This document shows, one piece after another, positions 1-8,704 of a stretch of 32,444 nucleotides of DNA (the first letter of the stretch is position 1; each line of letters begins with the position of its first letter). Location: positions 1-32,444 of the forward strand of contig JACPDY010000156.1 in assembly GCA_016183775.1 (NCBI GenBank), given 5' to 3'. Origin of the DNA: Bacteroidota bacterium. GTDB lineage: Bacteria > Bacteroidota > Bacteroidia > JABDFU01. A program made the translations under genes and the position numbers. The notes under the pieces were generated by a model. The model made no database searches. It had not been told where the DNA came from and saw only the letters and a list, made by a program, of their open reading frames with translations.

Positions 1-55
1 GCTGGGATAATTCCTTCACACTCTCTTTGATGTGTATTGTTTTTGCGAATGACAT
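1..55 (-). CDS. Partial ORF at left edge, N-terminus only (possible HTH transposase)
   Basis: An ATG on the minus strand at 55 opens a frame that runs off the window, giving 18 codons beginning MSFAKTIHIKESVKELSQ. A promoter-like TATATTTG (79-86, minus) lies upstream, which supports a real gene start. The short basic/helical start is reminiscent of the N-termini of Bacteroidota helix-turn-helix proteins of IS630-type elements, but 18 residues are far too few to assign a family. It follows the PiT gene in the same direction, 120 bp downstream of it. The function is unknown. Confidence 0.4.
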   Translation of the reverse strand, partial: MSFAKTIHIKESVKELSQ

Positions 56-73
56 ATTGTTATATTTATAGTT

Positions 74-119
74 TAGTCCAAATATAATAAAAAAATCTAT
101 TCTGCAAATATTGGACTTA
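74..119 (-). promoter_or_regulatory. Candidate promoter inside an inverted repeat
   Basis: On the minus strand TATATTTG (79-86) fits the Bacteroidota -7 consensus TAnnTTTG, with a TTG 18 bp further upstream (105-107). Both elements sit in an inverted repeat, AGTCCAA (75-81) against TTGGACT (111-117), extended by AT pairs. A repeat covering both promoter elements could be an operator or the end of a mobile element. The promoter reading is an inference from the motif only. Confidence 0.35.
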
Positions 120-175
120 ATTTTATTTATAATTGGTATAAGGTAATTGTAAAGCAGGGAAGGAACTTTGAACCC

Positions 176-1162
176 TTACATCAATCCATTCATTATATAA
201 AAAATAATCGCAGCAAGTGCAGCCGAAACGGGAATTGTAAGCACCCATGCCCAGACAAGGTTAATTGTCACTCCCCATTTAATGGCAGATGTACGTTTAG
301 CAACCCCGGCCCCTACGATTGAGCCGGTAATAGTATGTGTTGTACTAACAGGTATTTTAAAATACTGAGTAATTAACAAGGTAATTGCTCCTCCCGTTTC
401 AGCACTGAAACCTTCAAATGGGGTAAGTTTTGTTATTTTTTGTCCCATTGTTTTAACAATCCTCCAGCCGCCAAACATAGTACCCAAAGCTATTGCGCTG
501 TAACAGGCTATCGGCACCCATCCCGGTATATGTTTAATATCGCTTATCATTCCGTTTGAAAGCAACGCGGCAGCGATGATCCCGATCACTTTTTGCGCGT
601 CGTTACCTCCATGGCCAAGGCTATAAGCAGCGGATGACACAAGCTGGAGCCTCCTGAATACCGTATCTACTTTGGATGGTCTCATCCGCTTGCAAATATT
701 TATAGTAATTATATTAATTATAATTGTGATCAACATTCCTATTACCGGTGCTAAAACAATAAAGTATATTACCGGCATAACCTTTCCCCAATGAATTGCA
801 CTAAAGCCGCCCGCATTTGCAATTCCCGCACCGGCAAACCCTCCGATGAGTGTATGCGATGAGCTGGAAGGTATCCCCCACCACCAGGTAAGCAGGTTCC
901 AGATGATCGAAGCAACAAGACCGGCACAAACAACAATTAATGTTACGAATTCGGGTTTCACTGTTTTTGAAACCGTATCCGCGACCTTTAATTCAAATAT
1001 CCAGTAAGCAACCAGATTAAATGCTGCAGCCCATATTACAGCGGTAAGGGGAGAAAGCACTTTTGTAGATACCACTGTAGCAATTGAGTTAGCGGCATCG
1101 TGAAACCCGTTGATGAAATCGAAAACGAGCGCGAGAATGATTACGATTATAAGAAGGTTCAT
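176..1162 (-). CDS. pit: PiT-family inorganic phosphate transporter
   Basis: This 328-residue inner-membrane protein takes up inorganic phosphate (or metal-phosphate) by cation symport. It has the two inverted halves of the PiT family: the N-terminal signature GFHDAANSIAT near residue 20 and the second-half signature GHGGNDAQK near residue 185, with about ten hydrophobic segments. A serine run (GIPSSSSHT, near residue 100) and its C-terminal counterpart (PVSTTHT) are typical PiT re-entrant motifs. It lies 81 bp downstream of a DUF47 gene on the same strand, the usual pit accessory arrangement, so the two probably form an operon driven from the Pho-type promoter at 1917-1960. The gap contains an imperfect palindrome. 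Transport of phosphate rather than sulfate is inferred from family and context. Confidence 0.93.
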   Translation of the reverse strand: MNLLIIVIILALVFDFINGFHDAANSIATVVSTKVLSPLTAVIWAAAFNLVAYWIFELKVADTVSKTVKPEFVTLIVVCAGLVASIIWNLLTWWWGIPSSSSHTLIGGFAGAGIANAGGFSAIHWGKVMPVIYFIVLAPVIGMLITIIINIITINICKRMRPSKVDTVFRRLQLVSSAAYSLGHGGNDAQKVIGIIAAALLSNGMISDIKHIPGWVPIACYSAIALGTMFGGWRIVKTMGQKITKLTPFEGFSAETGGAITLLITQYFKIPVSTTHTITGSIVGAGVAKRTSAIKWGVTINLVWAWVLTIPVSAALAAIIFYIMNGLM

Positions 1163-1170
1163 GATCGTCA

Positions 1171-1239
1171 GTTGTTGGTTGTCAGCTATCAGTTGTCAGT
1201 TGTGGCTATCCAAACAACTAACAACTGACAACCGATAAC
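1171..1239. repeat. Imperfect palindromic GTTGTCAG repeat between DUF47 and pit genes
   Basis: The left arm has several copies of GTTGTCAG/ATCAGTTGT (1171-1203). The right arm (1214-1239) carries the complement, AACAACTGACAACC and neighbours. Aligning 1184-1203 with the reverse complement of 1214-1233 gives 16 matches in 20. It fills most of the 81-bp gap and could fold in the transcript, damping readthrough into pit, or be a small interspersed repeat. Confidence 0.7.
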
Positions 1240-1243
1240 TTTC

Positions 1244-1891
1244 TTATGCGTTTTTAACAATAATTGATTCTAACACATTCGCTGCGTCTTCGCATTTGTC
1301 CGTCGCAGTTTCAAGTGCAGCCAATACTTCTTTTATTTTAATAATAGCAATTGCGTCTTTCTCATTCTCAAATAAACTGGCAATAGCAGTATTAAACACA
1401 TCATCCGCGTGATTTTCGATACTGTTAATGCGGACACATGCTTCTTTTATTTTGTGAATATTTTTTTTATTCCCCAGTTCCGAAACAGCGGTATGCAGTT
1501 CCCTGGAAGATGTTTCAATTAATTCGGCCAGCTTAATGATCGCCGGCGACATCGTTTCAATTTTGTATAACTCAATGCGCTTGGCGGATCCATGAATAAA
1601 ATCGGCTATGTCATCGATGGAACTTACAAGTTCGTGAATGTCTTCCCTATCAAACGGCGTAATGAAATTGGCACTGAGCTCATTGAATATTTCGTGTGTG
1701 ACATTATCACCCACATGCTCCATACGTTCAATTTCTTTTATTAACGTACGCCGTTGATTTGCATCAACGGAATTGACCATTTGAACCAGTGTATTGGAAA
1801 TAACAACCAGGTTTTGGGTAGCTTTTTCAAAAAGCGGGAAAAACGTTTTGTCCTTAGGAACAAAAAGCTGTAACACATTGCTGAAGCTCAT
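1244..1891 (-). CDS. PhoU-like DUF47 protein, pit accessory
   Basis: This 215-residue cytosolic helical protein of the DUF47/TIGR00153 family is distantly related to PhoU and normally encoded next to a PiT transporter. It shows PhoU-type repeated acidic helices: IERMEHVGDNVTHEI near residue 54, RINSIENHADDV near 153 and TDKCEDAANVLESI near 192. Such acidic residues bind metal in PhoU proteins. The length is normal for the family. It is first in a two-gene minus-strand operon with pit. Its promoter region carries three Pho-type units and a perfect TACATTTG -7 element, so phosphate starvation control is likely. Its role as regulator or partner of the transporter is a family inference. Confidence 0.9.
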   Translation of the reverse strand: MSFSNVLQLFVPKDKTFFPLFEKATQNLVVISNTLVQMVNSVDANQRRTLIKEIERMEHVGDNVTHEIFNELSANFITPFDREDIHELVSSIDDIADFIHGSAKRIELYKIETMSPAIIKLAELIETSSRELHTAVSELGNKKNIHKIKEACVRINSIENHADDVFNTAIASLFENEKDAIAIIKIKEVLAALETATDKCEDAANVLESIIVKNA

Positions 1892-1916
1892 AATTTTAAT
1901 ATTAATTTAACATTGG

Positions 1917-1960
1917 CAAATGTAAGAGTAAACAGTAAGCCAATGTTAAGTTAATGTTAA
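1917..1960 (-). promoter_or_regulatory. Pho-box-like operator and promoter of the DUF47-pit operon
   Basis: Read on the minus strand there are units TTAACAT (1960-1954), TTAACAT (1949-1943) and TTACTGT (1938-1932), spaced exactly 11 bp. A perfect -7 element TACATTTG (1924-1917) follows, its TTTG starting 18 bp after the last unit. An 11-bp direct-repeat period is how PhoB/PhoP-type regulators bind in other bacteria. No -33 TTG at the usual spacing is seen, as expected for an activator-dependent promoter. Confidence 0.7.
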
Positions 1961-2092
1961 GCAAATTTGCAAACTGCTAACCGCCAGGAATGCTCTTTTC
2001 AAATCAAAACTTCAGATCGTGAAGCTGAGCAAATAACATATTGATATTCACGTATTTGTTTTATTATTAAGGCCTATCGTGATCTGCTCTTT

Positions 2093-2123
2093 TTGAAAAT
2101 ACTGGATATTATTTGTATTTTCG
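2093..2123 (+). promoter_or_regulatory. Promoter of the small ORF and probably the SulP-Dab operon
   Basis: TTG (2093-2095), a 20-bp spacer and TATTTTCG (2116-2123) match the spacing seen at the HU and PKD-protein genes in this window and the Bacteroidota -33/-7 pattern. Transcription would start near 2128-2131. The element overlaps the upstream-most possible TTG start of the next gene (2113) and so argues against that start. Confidence 0.5.
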
Positions 2124-2145
2124 CAACAAGTTGATTCAACAATTT

Positions 2146-2475
2146 TTGAAACACGCGGTTACATATATCTTAATTTCAATCGTTTCACTGGCCTGCAGCT
2201 ATGAAACAATTGAATATTTTTCAAAAACTGTGGTTGATTACCATTTTACTATAATTGATGACTTTCAGGACGAAGGGAAAAACACGGAATCTGAAAATTC
2301 GAATGAAAAAAATGAAAAAGCAGACCTTTCTGATGATCTTTATCATAGCGATAAATATGCTAACGAGCTGATCTCGGCTCATACAGAACATAAAGGCCTG
2401 GTATCTGACCGGCACAACCCCTTTTCCCCATCAGATCATAGCAAGGAAGTTTACTCACCACCCGAAATACTGTAG
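2146..2475 (+). CDS. Small membrane-anchored, His/acid-rich hypothetical protein
   Basis: I do not recognise this protein. There is no ATG start. The frame is open from TTG 2113, but that codon lies inside a promoter element, so TTG at 2146 is preferred, giving 109 residues (TTG 2131 is also possible). It begins with a hydrophobic export or anchor segment ending VSLACS. The cysteine could be a lipidation site, but the lipobox is poor (S at -3). The remainder is polar, rich in Asp, Glu, Asn and Ser, has scattered histidines, and ends SPPEIL. It would face the periplasm. It lies 119 bp ahead of the SulP gene and is probably its first operon member. Metal or proton handling would be speculation. 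Confidence 0.55.
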   Translation: MKHAVTYILISIVSLACSYETIEYFSKTVVDYHFTIIDDFQDEGKNTESENSNEKNEKADLSDDLYHSDKYANELISAHTEHKGLVSDRHNPFSPSDHSKEVYSPPEIL

Positions 2476-2594
2476 CCGGTATTTCAGCATCTCAGGGCAT
2501 TTACCCTTGAAGTTTACCTGTAATTTTTATTCAAATCGATTCTCATTGATGTTGATCTGTTTTGGACCTAACCAATGATCATATTGTTTATTTT

Positions 2595-4172
2595 ATGGAT
2601 ACTGAAAACAAAAAAATAAAAGGTCTGTCTTTTAAATACCTTAAAAATGATCTGCCGGCCGGCCTGGTGGTATTTCTCGTAGCATTACCACTTTGTTTAG
2701 GCATTGCACTGGCATCAGGCGCTCCTTTATTTTCAGGGATCATTGCAGGAATGGTCGGCGGCATTGTTGTAGCGTTTGCGAGCGGTTCATCCCTGAGTGT
2801 CAGTGGCCCTGCTGCCGGACTTACAGTAATTGTACTGAATGCTATCACTCAGCTGGGAAGTTACGAGGTCTTTTTATCCGCCGTTGTTTTGGCAGGATTG
2901 ATCCAGATAATACTGGGCTTTTTAAAGGCCGGAATTATCGGGTACTACTTCCCTTCAAGTGTTATTAAAGGAATGTTGGCCGCTATCGGTATTATTTTAA
3001 TACTAAAACAATTCCCTCATGCAATAGGATACGACAAAAATAACGAAGGAGATTTTGATTTTATTCAAACTGACGGACAAAATACATTTTCGGAAATTTT
3101 CAACGCCATCAATTATATTCATCCCGGCGCGATAATCATCGCCGCGATTTCACTTTTTATCCTGATAATTTGGGAGCGACCCTTTTTGAAAAAATTCGCC
3201 TTTTTTAAAATTGTCCCAGGTGCATTATTAGTGGTCGTAATCGGCATTGTTATTAATGAATTATTTAAAATAAACAATTCTGCGCTTCAGTTATCCGGCG
3301 ATAAACTGGTACAATTGCCCGTAGCAACTTCCGCAACAGGATTCATAAATCAATTTACACTACCTGATTTTTCAGCGTTTAAGAATTACAATGTATATGT
3401 AGTGGCTGTTACTATAGCGATCATCGCCAGCCTGGAATCACTCCTCAGCATTGAGGCTGCTGACAAGCTGGATCCGTATAAGCGGGTTACCCCGACCAGT
3501 CGTGAATTAAAAGCGCAGGGGCTGGGTAATTTTATTTCGGGATTAATAGGAGGTTTGCCTTTAACAGCAGTTATTGTCCGCAGCTCTGCGAATATCAATG
3601 CGGGAGGTAAAACCAAATTATCTGCCATAATTCACGGTCTGCTTTTATTACTTAGCGTGATCGGCCTTGCTTCAGTTCTTAACAAAATACCACTTGCCTG
3701 TTTGGCGGCGTTGTTGCTGGTTGTTGGCTATAAACTCGCTAAGGTTTCACTGTTTCAATCCATGTACAGGCTAGGCTGGAACCAATTTTTGCCATTTATT
3801 ATTACAGTTGTTGCCATTCAGTTTTCTGACCTGTTAAAAGGAATAGGAATTGGCATGGTTGTTTCTGTTTTCTTCATTCTGCGCAGTAATTATAAGCGGG
3901 CCTATTTCTATCATAAGGAGAAACAAGGTGAAGAAGAAAGGATCAGGATCGAACTGGCTGAGGATGTTACATTCCTCAACAAAGGCAGCATTGCGCTTAC
4001 ACTTGATCAATTACCCGATAATTCTAATGTAGTGATTGACGGCACAAGATCGCACAATATTGATCTCGACGTACTTGAGATCATTCACAATTTTAAAAGC
4101 AATGTGGAATTAAAAAACATAAAACTGGAGTTGAAAAATATTCCCGACTTCAACGGGGTTGCAGGACATTAA
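2595..4172 (+). CDS. SulP-family anion (probable bicarbonate) transporter
   Basis: This 525-residue inner-membrane SulP/SLC26 transporter shows the N-terminal motif LVVFLVALPLCLGIALASGAP, the family segment SVSGPAAGLT near residue 80, and NxNAGGKTKLSAIIHG near residue 340. A C-terminal STAS-like region starts near residue 440 (RIELAEDVTFLNK). ATG 2595 is preferred over TTG 2562, since the extra residues are not membrane-like. The stop overlaps the longest possible DabA frame. It is a close paralogue of the SulP half of the gene at 8705 but has no carbonic anhydrase domain. Family members carry sulfate, bicarbonate or other anions. The DabAB and carbonic-anhydrase neighbours make bicarbonate the best guess, but substrate cannot be read from sequence. 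Confidence 0.85.
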   Translation: MDTENKKIKGLSFKYLKNDLPAGLVVFLVALPLCLGIALASGAPLFSGIIAGMVGGIVVAFASGSSLSVSGPAAGLTVIVLNAITQLGSYEVFLSAVVLAGLIQIILGFLKAGIIGYYFPSSVIKGMLAAIGIILILKQFPHAIGYDKNNEGDFDFIQTDGQNTFSEIFNAINYIHPGAIIIAAISLFILIIWERPFLKKFAFFKIVPGALLVVVIGIVINELFKINNSALQLSGDKLVQLPVATSATGFINQFTLPDFSAFKNYNVYVVAVTIAIIASLESLLSIEAADKLDPYKRVTPTSRELKAQGLGNFISGLIGGLPLTAVIVRSSANINAGGKTKLSAIIHGLLLLLSVIGLASVLNKIPLACLAALLLVVGYKLAKVSLFQSMYRLGWNQFLPFIITVVAIQFSDLLKGIGIGMVVSVFFILRSNYKRAYFYHKEKQGEEERIRIELAEDVTFLNKGSIALTLDQLPDNSNVVIDGTRSHNIDLDVLEIIHNFKSNVELKNIKLELKNIPDFNGVAGH

Positions 4173-4185
4173 AAAACTGAACAAA

Positions 4186-6810
4186 ATGCCGGTTGAAATT
4201 ATTGATACAGAAAAAAAACTGAACAAATCTTTAAATATGTCTGTTCCGCAAGGTCATACAACGAATTCCACATTTAAAAATATCCGGGACTGTTCATTTG
4301 ACGAAAACCATACGTTACATGAATTGAAACACTATTTGCCTTCACAAACTCCGCTGAAAGATTTTATTCACCACAACTCTCTCCATGCATTTCAAAATCT
4401 AAAATTTTATGAAGCCATTTTTAAGTCTTCCGGAATATTCGGGTACCAGGTTACTCTCCAACTGAGTGAATACAGGGAATTGTACAAAACAGGACGAATA
4501 AAAAATGATATTCTTGAAAGAATTATCACTCAACAAAAAGGACCTGAAAATGCAGAAAAGTGGAAGCAAAACTTAATCTCAAAAGAATATAATACATGTA
4601 ATTCGCCGAAAATCGGATCATTGAGGTCGAACTGGAAAAGTCAATATAAAATTGACCTTGATTCCTTTGTTCAGCCCCTTCTATTCCGGATTCTTTGCAG
4701 CTATCTTGACCAGGGTATTTCCATATGGAATTTCCCTTCCGACAACAAAGGTTTTCTTTCTTCAATAAAAGAATTGGAGAAAAACAGTTTTGCCAGTTTC
4801 TTTAAAACAAAAAGAGCCAAAGACCTTCTGTTAAGCGAAGACCACAGCGTTAAAAGTCTGCTCAAAATCATTGTTGGGAACGAATCCTTTTATGAGCAAT
4901 ATTTGTTCGATCAGCAGTTCAGTCATCATGGGTGGTCGGGCATTGTATCTGCAATAGAGGACCTCCCCCATTCGCTGCTTGATCGTAAAAATATTACACT
5001 TTATGATCTCATCGTATTCGAACTGCTGCTTGAAATTGACGCGCTTGACAGCCAATTGGGAAAAAACTGGGAACCGATTTGTAACAACCTGCAAAATGAA
5101 CCTGCGGAATTATTTGCCGAAACTCCGCTTACAGAATTAAATGAGGTTTTTATACTATGGCAGGACGCTTTTGAATGGAGTTATTACGATGAAGTGCTTG
5201 CAGGGATTTTATCGGAAAAAAAAAGAACCCCGACAGCTCCTGCTAATAAGTCTTTCCAGGCTATGTTCTGTATTGATGAACGGGAATGTTCACTGCGGCG
5301 ACATATTGAAAATATTGATCCCGCCTGCGAAACATATGGCACCCCTGGATTTTTCGGGGTTGAATTTTATTTCCAACCCGAAAATGGAAAATTTTATGAC
5401 AAGCTTTGTCCCGCCCCGGTAACTCCAAAATACCTTGTCAAAGAATATGAAGTGAAAGAAAAAAGGAAGCATGAATTATTGTACACCAATAAAACGCATA
5501 CACTCCTGACGGGTTTTGTTATTGCCATCTGCCTTGGCATTTGGGCAGGTGTTCAGCTATTCCTGAATATATTCAGGCCAAAGATGAGTCCCGCGATTTC
5601 GAATGCATTTACTCACATGCATAAAAATTCAAAACTCATCATTGAAAATAAAAATACAGGGGATCGCGAAAATGATCTGCAGGTAGGATTTACCGTCGAA
5701 GAAATGGCGGCAAGGGTTGAAGGTCTTTTACGTGGGATCGGGTTGATCAAAGATTTTGCCCCGATCATTTATGCTGTTGCACATGGTTCAAGCAGTGCTA
5801 ATAATCCGCACCATGGCGCGCACGACTGCGGCGCCTGCAGCGGAAGACCCGGATCGGTAAATGCAAAAGTGTTTTCTTTTATGGCTAACCATCCTGAGGT
5901 AAGAGAGCTGTTGCGGAAGCGGGGGATTGATATACCGGGCGAGACACAATTTGTAGGAAGTTTGCATGACACCGCAGGTGATGAAATGGAGTTCTACGAT
6001 GAGCAAGTGCTGAACGATACGAACGCGAAAAACCACAAAAAAAACAAACTCGCATTTGAAAGAGCGTTGGACCTGAATGCCAAAGAAAGATCCAGGAGAT
6101 TTGCCTCTATCAATACGAAAAATAAATTGCAGGTAGTGCGTAAGGCTATTAAGGACAGGTCTGTTTCATTGTTTGAGCCACGGCCGGAACTCGGACACGG
6201 AACCAACTCTCTTTGTATTGTGGGAAGCAGGAACATTACGAAGAACCTGTTTTTAGACAGGCGCGCATTTCTGAATTCTTACGATTACAAAACTGATCCT
6301 GAAGGTAAAATTCTATCAGGTGTTATGAAGCCACTCGGGCCTGTTTGCGGCGGCATTAATCTTGAATATTATTTTTCAAGAGTGGATAATCATAAGGTCG
6401 GCGCGGGAACCAAGCTGCCACACAATGTGATGGGACTAATTGGTGTTGCCAACAGCAGTGATGGCGACCTGAGGGCCGGCCTTCCGTTACAAATGATCGA
6501 AGTTCATGATCCTGTCCGTTTATTGATCATTGTTGAACATTTCCCTGCGGTGGTTTTAAAAACAATTCAAGCCGTTCCGGAAATGTATGAATGGTTTATA
6601 AACGACTGGGTTCATTTAATTGTTATCGATCCGGAAACCAATAAGTTCAACTACTTTAAAAATGGAGTATTCACAGAGTACATTCCGCTTACAAAAGAAA
6701 CAGGTGTTGTTAAAGAAATGAATACCCTGATAGAATCGGCCAATGAAATGGAAACCAATTACATTGTAGATGCCACAAAAGAAAATTTGCCCGTTTATTC
6801 ATTAAAATAA
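4186..6810 (+). CDS. dabA: DabA, inorganic-carbon uptake subunit (DUF2309)
   Basis: DabA is the cytoplasmic, zinc-containing, beta-carbonic-anhydrase-like subunit of the DAB/Mps system. It is thought to hydrate CO2 to bicarbonate in a one-way manner coupled to cation flux through DabB. Counting from ATG 4186 (874 residues), the zinc and catalytic residues are present: C362 and D364 in FCIDERE, H533 in VAHGSSS and C548 in HDCGACSG. The H-to-C spacing of 15 matches the characterised Halothiobacillus protein (H524/C539). The family segment LKDFIHHNSLHAFQ is near residue 57, and a single hydrophobic stretch near residue 450 may sit on the membrane partner. TTG 4159 would extend it into the SulP stop. 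It is followed after 7 bp by dabB. No disruption is seen. Confidence 0.93.
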   Translation: MPVEIIDTEKKLNKSLNMSVPQGHTTNSTFKNIRDCSFDENHTLHELKHYLPSQTPLKDFIHHNSLHAFQNLKFYEAIFKSSGIFGYQVTLQLSEYRELYKTGRIKNDILERIITQQKGPENAEKWKQNLISKEYNTCNSPKIGSLRSNWKSQYKIDLDSFVQPLLFRILCSYLDQGISIWNFPSDNKGFLSSIKELEKNSFASFFKTKRAKDLLLSEDHSVKSLLKIIVGNESFYEQYLFDQQFSHHGWSGIVSAIEDLPHSLLDRKNITLYDLIVFELLLEIDALDSQLGKNWEPICNNLQNEPAELFAETPLTELNEVFILWQDAFEWSYYDEVLAGILSEKKRTPTAPANKSFQAMFCIDERECSLRRHIENIDPACETYGTPGFFGVEFYFQPENGKFYDKLCPAPVTPKYLVKEYEVKEKRKHELLYTNKTHTLLTGFVIAICLGIWAGVQLFLNIFRPKMSPAISNAFTHMHKNSKLIIENKNTGDRENDLQVGFTVEEMAARVEGLLRGIGLIKDFAPIIYAVAHGSSSANNPHHGAHDCGACSGRPGSVNAKVFSFMANHPEVRELLRKRGIDIPGETQFVGSLHDTAGDEMEFYDEQVLNDTNAKNHKKNKLAFERALDLNAKERSRRFASINTKNKLQVVRKAIKDRSVSLFEPRPELGHGTNSLCIVGSRNITKNLFLDRRAFLNSYDYKTDPEGKILSGVMKPLGPVCGGINLEYYFSRVDNHKVGAGTKLPHNVMGLIGVANSSDGDLRAGLPLQMIEVHDPVRLLIIVEHFPAVVLKTIQAVPEMYEWFINDWVHLIVIDPETNKFNYFKNGVFTEYIPLTKETGVVKEMNTLIESANEMETNYIVDATKENLPVYSLK

Positions 6811-6817
6811 ATATTTT

Positions 6818-8689
6818 ATGCCGGAGTTATTACAGCTTTTTATATGGATCCCCTTATTGGGTTTTATAGCCAGCCTGTTCATCCCAAAAAAAAACGAATC
6901 CGTTATATCGTTTATTACTATTTCAACTTTGGGGATACATTTATTGGGAATTTTGCTTTTTATAACATATTGGGCAATAAATCATTTTCCAATATTGGAT
7001 ATAAAACATATCACCATTTTTCAGACAGAAAATATTGAAATTTTTATTGATTATTATTTCGATAAGGTAACCGCTGTATTCACAGCTATAGGCTCATTTC
7101 TTGCTTTTCTGGTAGCTATTTTCAGCCGCTATTATATGCACAGGGAGGAAGGTTATAAACGCTTTTTCAGTACAGTGCTTCTGTTCTTTTTGGGATACAA
7201 TCTCATCATCATTTCAGGAAATTTTGAGACCATGTTTGTCGGATGGGAACTTTTGGGGGTATGTTCATTTTTACTTATTGCATTTTACAGGGACCGGTAT
7301 CTGCCGGTAAAAAACGCTTTAAAAGTTATTTCCTTTTATCGCTTCAGTGATATATGCCTGATACTTGCCATGTGGATGAGTCATCACTTATGGCATGAAA
7401 ACATTACCTTTTTAAAACTTAACGATCTGCCATTAGTGGAAGAACACCTGCGGGAACATAATTGGTATGGTGTTTTTATTTCACTAATGATCATAATTGC
7501 GGCGGCGATTAAATCCGCGCAGCTCCCCTTCTCTTCCTGGCTGCCCAGAGCCATGGAGGGGCCAACCACTTCCAGCGCCATTTTTTATGGCTCGCTTTCT
7601 GTTCACATAGGTGTTTTTCTTTTACTGCGGACTTTCCCTTATTGGGAAAGCCTCAGCACTATTAAAGCGCTAGTGATCATAACAGGTATCTCAACAAGTA
7701 TTATCGCGACGAGCACCGCGAGGGTTCAATCAACCGTTAAAACACAAATTGCATATTCCTCCATCGCGCAGATCGGATTGATCTTTGTTGAGGTCGCACT
7801 CGGCTTTCATGGTCTTGCCTTGCTGCATTTTACCGGGAATGCCCTTTTAAGAACCTACCAGCTGCTGGTCTCCCCTTCCGTGTTAAGTTATCTGACACAT
7901 GATATGGTTTTCAACTTTATACCTAAAAAGAGCAATGGCAATAATTCCGTCTTTAGTTATATAAAAAATTCGTTTTATATTTTATCAGTAAAAGAATGGA
8001 ACCTGGATCATTTACAAACCCGTATTTTATGGAATCCTTTTAAATGGATAGGAAAAAAACTACACTTTCTCACCCATCAGATATCTCTTATTCTATTAAC
8101 TGTCATTTACATGATGGGGGTATATCTTGATCTCATCCAGGAAAAAATTCCGATCGACTTATTTGAGCTTTTGCCATTCCTGTATTCTTTTCTTGGCTTA
8201 CTGTTAATATTAAAGGCCTTTGCAGAAAGCGGAAGTGCTATCCGGGCCTGGCTCTTTGTCATAGCGGGTCAATTATTTATCACCCTTGCCATTGTATTGT
8301 TAAATGAAAACTTCGGACAAAACCATATTCTCATTTACTTAAGCGGCTCTGTTATTTCTGCTATAGCGGGGTACATTTGTTTAAAAAAAATAAAAGCGAT
8401 AGATAATAACATTGACCTGAACCGATTTCATGGCTATACGTACGAGCAGCCAAAACTTGGTTTTATTTTCCTGCTTTCCTGTTTGGGTTTGATCGGGTTA
8501 CCTCTTACTCCTACGTTCATAGGCATCGATCTTTTGTTTAGTCATATTCATAAACACCAGGAAATATTAATAATTTTTACATCCCTGAGTTTTGTGTTTT
8601 TAGAATTGTCCATTTTGAGGATCTATGCCCGCATTTTTCTTGGCCAACATAAGAAGGCCTATCACCCAATCGCTTACAGATCATCCTAA
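6818..8689 (+). CDS. dabB: DabB, NuoL/MrpA-like membrane subunit of DAB carbon uptake
   Basis: This 623-residue polytopic protein of the proton-translocating NADH dehydrogenase/Mrp antiporter family (PF00361) is the likely membrane partner of DabA. It keeps the family glutamate (E144 in GWELLGVCSF, the same number as NuoL E144) and the TM7 lysine (K232 in KSAQLPFSSWLPRAMEGPT). The NuoL HAATM histidine region reads AIFYGSLSVH, and the HAFFKALLFL-type lysine segment reads FTGNALLRTYQLL, so K is replaced by R. These changes are consistent with DabB rather than a respiratory subunit, and no other nuo or mrp gene is nearby. It sits between dabA (7-bp gap) and the SulP::CA gene (15-bp gap), clearly in one operon. 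Confidence 0.92.
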   Translation: MPELLQLFIWIPLLGFIASLFIPKKNESVISFITISTLGIHLLGILLFITYWAINHFPILDIKHITIFQTENIEIFIDYYFDKVTAVFTAIGSFLAFLVAIFSRYYMHREEGYKRFFSTVLLFFLGYNLIIISGNFETMFVGWELLGVCSFLLIAFYRDRYLPVKNALKVISFYRFSDICLILAMWMSHHLWHENITFLKLNDLPLVEEHLREHNWYGVFISLMIIIAAAIKSAQLPFSSWLPRAMEGPTTSSAIFYGSLSVHIGVFLLLRTFPYWESLSTIKALVIITGISTSIIATSTARVQSTVKTQIAYSSIAQIGLIFVEVALGFHGLALLHFTGNALLRTYQLLVSPSVLSYLTHDMVFNFIPKKSNGNNSVFSYIKNSFYILSVKEWNLDHLQTRILWNPFKWIGKKLHFLTHQISLILLTVIYMMGVYLDLIQEKIPIDLFELLPFLYSFLGLLLILKAFAESGSAIRAWLFVIAGQLFITLAIVLLNENFGQNHILIYLSGSVISAIAGYICLKKIKAIDNNIDLNRFHGYTYEQPKLGFIFLLSCLGLIGLPLTPTFIGIDLLFSHIHKHQEILIIFTSLSFVFLELSILRIYARIFLGQHKKAYHPIAYRSS

Positions 8690-8704
8690 AAAAAAATCGA
8701 AAAC

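Noticed and set aside
2595-4172. Annotation as a plain sulfate permease
   Set aside because: SulP substrates vary. The DabAB and SulP::carbonic-anhydrase neighbours favour bicarbonate, and no sulfur gene is nearby.
6818-8689. Annotation as a respiratory complex I NuoL or Mrp antiporter subunit
   Set aside because: No nuo or mrp gene adjoins it; it follows dabA by 7 bp and has DabB-like changes in the later membrane helices.
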